Position numbers and translations under genes: made by a program. DNA of 64,000 bases from Protaetiibacter larvae (lineage in GTDB: Bacteria > Actinomycetota > Actinomycetes > Actinomycetales > Microbacteriaceae), in contig NZ_CP043504.1 of the NCBI RefSeq assembly GCF_008365275.1, positions 1,178,001 to 1,242,000 on the forward strand. The letters are read 5' to 3'. Under the pieces are notes generated by a model. The model was not told the origin of the DNA. It was given only the letters and a program-made list of their open reading frames with translations, and made no database searches. Of this stretch, positions 59,414 to 64,000 are shown in pieces. Numbering within the stretch: position 1 is the first letter of the stretch; every line of letters begins with the position of its first letter.

Positions 59414-59419
59414 ACCCTA
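59414..59419 (-). promoter_or_regulatory. Leaderless -10 (TAGGGT) for the YcaQ-like gene
   Basis: On the minus strand TAGGGT is followed by seven bases and the GTG at 59406. Confidence 0.45.
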
Positions 59420-59445
59420 CTGCCCGCCACAGACGACGGGGAGCG

Positions 59446-60543
59446 TCAGGCCGACGGCCGCACCGACACGGGCTCCGGGTCGATCGTGATGCGCACCCGG
59501 TCGTCGTATTCGACCCGCTCCGAGGCCGGATGCTGCAGCCGCACCATGGTGCCGTCCGCGGTGCGCACGAGGGTGCGGCGGAAGCTTCCGAGGAAGGTGC
59601 TCTCCTGCACGCTCGCCTCGATCCCCCCGGACGCCACGATCCTCACGTTCTCGGGCCGGATGAACACCTCCACCTGGCCGGTGACCGGGGCTCCGGCCAC
59701 GGGGAGCGCGACATCCCAGACGCGCACCGTCGCGCCCTCGCCGACCCCCGCGACGAGGCTCGAGAGGCCCACAAACGCGGCCACACCCGGCGTCGCGGGG
59801 CGCAGGTAGAGCTCTTCGGGAGTGCCGATCTGCTCGATCCGGCCCGCATTCATGACCGCGATCCGGTCGGAGACGGCGAGTGCCTCCTCCTGATCGTGGG
59901 TGACGAACACCGTGGTGATGCCGAGACGCAGCTGGATGCGGCGGATCTCGTCCCGCAGCTGCACGCGCACCTTCGCGTCGAGTGCCGAGAGCGGCTCGTC
60001 GAGCAGCAGCACGCGCGGCTCGGTGACGAGCGCGCGGGCGAGCGCCACCCGCTGCTGCTGTCCGCCCGAGAGCTGATGCGGGAAACGGTCCGCCAGGTGG
60101 TCGAGTCCGACGAGGGCGAGGGCGTCGGACGCCCGCCGTTGCGCCTCGGCGCGCGCCACCTTGCGACGCAGCAGTCCGAAGGCCGTGTTGTCGATCACCC
60201 GCAGGTGCGGGAACAGCGAATACGACTGGAACACCATGCCGATGTCGCGCTTGTTGGTGGGCACCCCCGAGACGTCGGTGCCGCCGAGCAGCACCGCACC
60301 GCCGTTCGCCTGCTCGAGCCCGGCGAGCACCCGCAGGGCGGTCGTCTTGCCGCATCCCGAGGGGCCGAGCAGCGAGACGAACTCGCCGGGTGCGATGTCG
60401 AGGTCGAGACCGTGCAGCACGCGGGTGGACCCGTAGTCCTTGACGATGCCGCGGAACTGCACGCGCGTGCCGCTGCCGGCGTCCGCGAGCAGGGAGTTCT
60501 CCGAGGTGGAGGGCAGGGGGCGTACGGAGCTGGGCGAGGTCAC
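59446..60543 (-). CDS. ABC importer ATP-binding protein, PotA/FbpC type
   Basis: ATPase of 365 residues. Walker A LLGPSGCGKTTALRVLAGL near residues 57-75, Q-loop DIGMVFQSYSLFPHLRV near 100, signature LSGGQQQRVALARALV near 155, Walker B PRVLLLDEPLSALDAKVRVQL near 174 and H-loop FVTHDQEEALAVSDRIAVM near 208. The C-terminal TOBE-like domain (residues 270-360) places it with polyamine/iron/phosphonate-type importers. GTG 60543 overlaps the permease stop. Last gene of the four-gene operon. Confidence 0.92.
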   Translation of the reverse strand: MTSPSSVRPLPSTSENSLLADAGSGTRVQFRGIVKDYGSTRVLHGLDLDIAPGEFVSLLGPSGCGKTTALRVLAGLEQANGGAVLLGGTDVSGVPTNKRDIGMVFQSYSLFPHLRVIDNTAFGLLRRKVARAEAQRRASDALALVGLDHLADRFPHQLSGGQQQRVALARALVTEPRVLLLDEPLSALDAKVRVQLRDEIRRIQLRLGITTVFVTHDQEEALAVSDRIAVMNAGRIEQIGTPEELYLRPATPGVAAFVGLSSLVAGVGEGATVRVWDVALPVAGAPVTGQVEVFIRPENVRIVASGGIEASVQESTFLGSFRRTLVRTADGTMVRLQHPASERVEYDDRVRITIDPEPVSVRPSA

Positions 60544-61334
60544 GATCCGGCCTTTCCGGTGCGGGCGCGTCCCGCGAGTCCGATGACGATGAGCAGCGCG
60601 AAGGCGAGAGCCAGCGCGAGGAGGGTGAACACGGCGGCCGCGTACCCGTCGGTGTTCTTCACGACCACGAGCGCCGTCTGGAAGACCTGGCGGTTCAGCA
60701 GCGACGCGATCGTGAACTCGCCGAGCACGACCGCGACCGAGATGAGGGAAGCGGCCAGCAGGCCGGTCCGCAGATTGGGGGCGATGACGCGCAGCACGAC
60801 GGTGCCCCAGCCGGAGCCCAGCGACCGCGCGGCCTCGGCGAGGGTGCGGACGTCGACGGCGTCGATGGAGGCCTGGATGGCGCGGTAGGCGAACGGCAGC
60901 ACGGTGATGCCGTAGGCGAAGGCGAGCGTCCAGGCGCCCGTGCCGAGCGCCCGCCCGATCTGCAGGTAGATGGGCGCCAGACCCACGACGAGCACGATCG
61001 CGGGGATCGAGATGGGCAGCAGCACGAGGAACTCGAACCCGGAGCGCAGCTTCGGGAACCGCAGGTGCACGAGGATCATGGTCGGCGCCAGCACGAACAG
61101 CACGATCGCCACGGTCACCACCGAGAGCACGATCGAGTTCCCGAGACCCACCCAGATGGGTGCGTAGGTGGACGCCTTGGCCGGGTCGAACAGGTTCGTC
61201 CAGTGCACGAGGGAGAAGCCGTCGTCGTCGCGCAGCGTGTAGAGGAAGGTCGACAGCAGCGGGATCGCGAAGAACGCCCCGACGACGATGCCGATGATCC
61301 AGCGGGTGAGGCGCGAGGGGGCGAGGCCGTTCAT
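60540..61334 (-). CDS. ABC importer permease, PotC-like
   Basis: Permease of 264 residues with six helices. The EAA loop ASIDAVDVRTLAEAARSLGSGWGTVVLRVIAPNL near residues 170-205 contacts the ATPase. The start is RWIIGIVVGAFFAIPLLSTFLYTL, and GEFTIASLLNRQVFQTALVVV near 215 is typical of the PotC branch. ATG 61334 overlaps the stop of the other permease gene (ATGA). Confidence 0.9.
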   Translation of the reverse strand: MNGLAPSRLTRWIIGIVVGAFFAIPLLSTFLYTLRDDDGFSLVHWTNLFDPAKASTYAPIWVGLGNSIVLSVVTVAIVLFVLAPTMILVHLRFPKLRSGFEFLVLLPISIPAIVLVVGLAPIYLQIGRALGTGAWTLAFAYGITVLPFAYRAIQASIDAVDVRTLAEAARSLGSGWGTVVLRVIAPNLRTGLLAASLISVAVVLGEFTIASLLNRQVFQTALVVVKNTDGYAAAVFTLLALALAFALLIVIGLAGRARTGKAGS

Positions 61335-62266
61335 GCCTGCCACCTCGCGGCTCGGCGCTGGATGAGCGAGTAGAGCCACATGACGACCCCCACGACGACG
61401 ATCATGCCGAGGGCGAGTGCCCCGGCGAGGTTCTCCCGGCCGAGCACGGTCTCGCTCGTCAAGGCCGTGCGGATCTGCAGCGGAACGATCTGCGAGCCCT
61501 GGCTCGCGAGCGCAGCGGCGGTCGCGTACGACGAGAAGGCGTTCGCGAACAGCAGGAGGGTGCAGGCGAGGAACGAGGGCGCGAGCACCGGGAACCCGAT
61601 CCGCAGCCAGAACGAGGATCGCGTGCCGCCGAGGGTCAGGTTGGCTTCGGCCCACTGGGGCTTGAGCGCCGAGAGCGCCGGCATGAAGGTGATGACCATG
61701 AGCGGGATCTGGAAGAAGACGTAGGGGAGGATGAGTCCCGGCAGCTCGTAGATCCAGGGGCCGTCGGCGAAGATGTCGATGCCGGCGCCGAGCAGCAGCT
61801 GCGTGACGACGCCCTTCAGCCCGATCGTGGCGATGAAGGCGAAGGCGAGCATGACCCCGCCGAACTGGGCGAACACCCCGGCGGCGGCGTCGACGGCCGT
61901 GCGGATGCCGCCCGTCTCCGAGAGTCCGAGCATCGCGTAGCAGACGAGGGCTCCGAACACCGCGCCGAGCACGGCCGTCAGCAGCGACAGCCAGGTGGAG
62001 CTCCAGAAGGTGGCGAGGATCACCGGGTCGCCGAGCGCGCCGAGGTTGTCGAGGGTGAAGGCGCCGTCCGCGTCGAACAGGCCGGAGGCGAGCGCGAGCA
62101 CCGTGGGGAGGGCGAGGAACACGACCACGTAGGCGGCGAACGGCACGAGCCCCAGCCACGCGAGCAGGCGCGACGCGCCCCGACGGGGCGGAGCGGTCGG
62201 CTCCACCCCGTCGAGGGTTGCGGTTCGATCCGGTTGCGGATCGCTCACCACGGTCGCGTTGTTCAC
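61331..62266 (-). CDS. ABC importer permease, PotB-like
   Basis: Permease of 311 residues with six helices after a polar N-terminus of about 35 residues (PQPDRTATLDGVEPTAPPRRG). The EAA-type loop PALSALKPQWAEANLTLGGTRSSFWLRIGFPVLAPSF lies near residues 195-230. GTG 62266 overlaps the stop of the binding-protein gene (GTGA), and its end overlaps the PotC-like start. Forms the heterodimeric channel with the other permease. Confidence 0.9.
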   Translation of the reverse strand: MNNATVVSDPQPDRTATLDGVEPTAPPRRGASRLLAWLGLVPFAAYVVVFLALPTVLALASGLFDADGAFTLDNLGALGDPVILATFWSSTWLSLLTAVLGAVFGALVCYAMLGLSETGGIRTAVDAAAGVFAQFGGVMLAFAFIATIGLKGVVTQLLLGAGIDIFADGPWIYELPGLILPYVFFQIPLMVITFMPALSALKPQWAEANLTLGGTRSSFWLRIGFPVLAPSFLACTLLLFANAFSSYATAAALASQGSQIVPLQIRTALTSETVLGRENLAGALALGMIVVVGVVMWLYSLIQRRAARWQA

Positions 62267-63390
62267 TGAACCGCGGCCGCCCACTTCTCGCCGAGCAGGG
62301 TGCCGGCGGCCGTGGACTGCGCCTCGGACGGCACGACGACGGTCGTCGGTGCGGCGGGGAGCGCTGCCGCGGCGTCCGCGTCGATCGTCCCGGCGGCGGT
62401 CATGGCCTCCATGCGCGCGGGGCGGGCGCCGCCCTTGAGCCACAGGTTCTGACCCTCGTCGCTGTACAGGAACTCCTGCCAGAGCCGTGCGGCAGCCGGG
62501 TGCGGGGCGTTCTTGTTGACGGCCTGGTTGTAGTAGCCCGCGTAGCCGGTGCCGGGGAACACCCGCACCTTCCATGCCTTGTTGTCGGCGACGTGCGTCG
62601 CGTTGAGGTAGTCCCAGTCGAAGACGACGGGGGTCTCGCCGCTCGCGATGGTGGCGCTCGTCACGTCGAGCTTCAGCATGTTGCCGGCCTTGTTGAGCTC
62701 GCTGAAGAAGTCGATGCCGGGCTGGAAGTCGTCGAGGTCTCCGCCCGACTGCACGGTCGCGAGCCCGACGGCCGCGAAGGCCGCGCCGGCCTGGGTCGGG
62801 TCGCCGTTGATGGCGACCGAGGCCTTGTAGTCCGATCCGAGCAGGTCGTCGAGGCTCTCCGGCTCCGGGAACTTGGACGAGTCGTAGCCGATCGACATGT
62901 ACCCGCCGTAGTCGCCGACGAACAGTCCCGTCGACTCCTTCAGCGCGTCGGGGATGTCGTCCCAGGTCTGCACCTTGTAGGGCGCGAACACGTCGGTGTT
63001 CTGCAGGGCGACGGTGAGGCCGAGGTCGAAGACGTCGGGGGCGGTGTCGAGCCCCTCGTTGGTCTTGGCGGCCTGGATCTCTTCGGCGCTGGAGATGTCG
63101 GGCGAGGACTCGTTGACCGTGATCTCGGGGTACTTGGCCTTGAAGGCGTCGATGACCGCGCCGTAGTTGGCCCAGTCGCGGGGGAGCGCGATGACGTTGA
63201 GCGCGCCCTCCTTCTTGGCGGCGGCCTCGAGGTCGGCGAAGGTGCCGAAGTCGGCGACGCTCGTCGCGGTCGCCGCCTTGCTGTCGCCGGCGGCGGGGGC
63301 GTCGCCCGCGCACGCGGTGAGCGCGAGGGTCGCCGCCGCGACGACGGCGAGGCCGGCGCCCAGGCGGGGGGTGCGGAGAAGGGTTGTCAT
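62263..63390 (-). CDS. ABC importer substrate-binding lipoprotein
   Basis: Extracellular solute-binding protein of 375 residues. The signal peptide has lipobox LTAC with lipidated Cys27. The mature domain reads KEGALNVIALPRDWANYGAVIDAFKAKYPEITVNESSPDISSAEEIQAAK near residues 60-110, then DVFDLGLTVALQNTDVFAPYKVQTWDDIPDALKES and GDYGGYMSIGYDSSKFPEPESLDDLL, like PotD/FbpA-type (cluster D) proteins. The ligand could be a polyamine, ferric ion or phosphonate; it cannot be told. GAGAGGAA lies about 9 bases before the ATG. First gene of the importer operon, divergent from the AI-2E gene. Confidence 0.92.
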   Translation of the reverse strand: MTTLLRTPRLGAGLAVVAAATLALTACAGDAPAAGDSKAATATSVADFGTFADLEAAAKKEGALNVIALPRDWANYGAVIDAFKAKYPEITVNESSPDISSAEEIQAAKTNEGLDTAPDVFDLGLTVALQNTDVFAPYKVQTWDDIPDALKESTGLFVGDYGGYMSIGYDSSKFPEPESLDDLLGSDYKASVAINGDPTQAGAAFAAVGLATVQSGGDLDDFQPGIDFFSELNKAGNMLKLDVTSATIASGETPVVFDWDYLNATHVADNKAWKVRVFPGTGYAGYYNQAVNKNAPHPAAARLWQEFLYSDEGQNLWLKGGARPARMEAMTAAGTIDADAAAALPAAPTTVVVPSEAQSTAAGTLLGEKWAAAVQ

Positions 63391-63555
63391 GGGGATGCTG
63401 TTCCTCTCGGTGGGTTCGCGCCGCGGCGCGGGTCGCGGGTGACGCGACGAACGCGACCGTATGCACGCCCGGTGACGGAAACGCCCGGCCGGGGTGAACA
63501 GCGCATGCTGTCGCGGTGACCAGCGGGTGTCCCCTTCGCGGAATACGCCCGCGCC

Positions 63556-63561
63556 TACACT
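63556..63561 (+). promoter_or_regulatory. Leaderless -10 (TACACT) for the AI-2E family gene
   Basis: TACACT, six bases, then GTG at 63568. Confidence 0.55.
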
Positions 63562-63567
63562 GGTTCC

Positions 63568-64000
63568 GTGGCCTTCGGATTCCGCAGCGATCGTGCTCGC
63601 GACGAGGAGGCGCGCCGCCAGGTCGACGCCCACGTCGCCGACTCCGTGGCGCCCGGGATGCGGATCGCCGCCGCCTGGTCGTGGCGCGTGCTCGTCGTGG
63701 CCGGGGTCGTGGCGCTCGTGCTGTTCCTCGTCGTGCAGTTGCGCTACATCGTCGTGCCCCTCCTGGTGGCGATGCTGCTCGCGGCGCTGCTCGTGCCGTT
63801 CTCGAACTGGCTGCAGCGGCACCGCTGGCCGAGGTGGCTCGCGATCGCCGTGAGCGAGGTCGGCATCCTCGCGATCCTCACGGGCCTCATCTGGCTCACG
63901 GTGCGCACCATCATCAGCGGCTACCCGGCGCTCGTCGACCAGACGCTGCTGCGCTGGGAGGATCTCAAGCAGTTCCTCCTCGATTCGCCCCTGCACCTCT
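63568..64000 (+). CDS. AI-2E family transporter, 5' part (cut by window edge)
   Basis: The frame is open from GTG 63568 to the last base, 144 codons. A hydrophilic N-terminus of about 40 residues (RSDRARDEEARRQVDAHVAD) is followed by helices VLVVAGVVALVLFLVVQLRYIVVPLLVAMLLAALLVP, the loop SNWLQRHRWPRWLAI and a third helix GILAILTGLIWLTV. This matches the start of the UPF0118/AI-2E family, permeases related to TqsA. The C-terminal half lies outside the window. Leaderless start. Confidence 0.8.
   Translation, partial: MAFGFRSDRARDEEARRQVDAHVADSVAPGMRIAAAWSWRVLVVAGVVALVLFLVVQLRYIVVPLLVAMLLAALLVPFSNWLQRHRWPRWLAIAVSEVGILAILTGLIWLTVRTIISGYPALVDQTLLRWEDLKQFLLDSPLHL

Overview
The window looks like chromosomal DNA of a high-GC actinobacterium, most likely a member of the Microbacteriaceae. 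This rests on the GC-rich codon usage, frequent GTG starts with GTGA/ATGA gene overlaps, many apparently leaderless genes with a TANNNT-like hexamer 6-7 nt before the start codon, a DUF222/HNH (13E12-type) gene, DUF501 beside an FtsB-like gene, and a CTC-type L25. The genus cannot be fixed from the sequence alone.

Bases 1-6050 are the end of a surface-polysaccharide cluster: two GT4-like glycosyltransferases, a WecG/TagA transferase, a Wzy/ligase-like polymerase, a Wzx-like flippase and a frameshifted serine-acetyltransferase-like gene. This block is visibly less GC-rich than the rest. It is followed by a DUF4012 membrane protein and a small anchored surface protein with a clear hairpin terminator (6.2-8.7 kb).

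Bases 8.7-34.7 kb are mainly housekeeping: CPBP protease, HNH protein, MarR regulator, tRNA-Gln, glmU, prs, a Met/Cys-rich copper-storage-like protein, an APC permease and CoA-transferase, gnd divergent from gntK, rplY-pth, an eda-kdgK operon under a LacI-type operator, an ECF sigma factor with a membrane partner, and mfd. Together gntK, gnd, eda and kdgK form a gluconate / ketodeoxygluconate catabolic neighbourhood.

Bases 34.7-50.1 kb hold an MFS exporter, mazG, a CGNR zinc-finger regulator, an EamA exporter, two ABC-2 systems, hisS, eno, an ftsB-like/DUF501/subtilase operon, a type II NADH dehydrogenase, and an operon of small HTH protein, ClpN-like protein and DrrAB-like exporter downstream of tRNA-Leu(UAA). 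The promoter of that operon is covered by two palindromes.

Bases 50.2-64 kb hold a TetR-MFS-PLP aldolase-FAD lactone oxidase operon, a further ABC-2 exporter, lemA-htpX (htpX apparently starting with CTG), a YcaQ-like DNA glycosylase, a four-gene PotABCD-type importer, and the 5' end of an AI-2E family transporter cut by the window edge.

The most distinctive non-coding feature is a set of inverted-repeat element families (a GGTCGAGTAGC family in eight places, a TGATCYCGCGAGATGTCA pair, a CAGAAATGCAGGAG family and a single further palindrome). Such elements fill every gap between convergent genes longer than about 55 bp.
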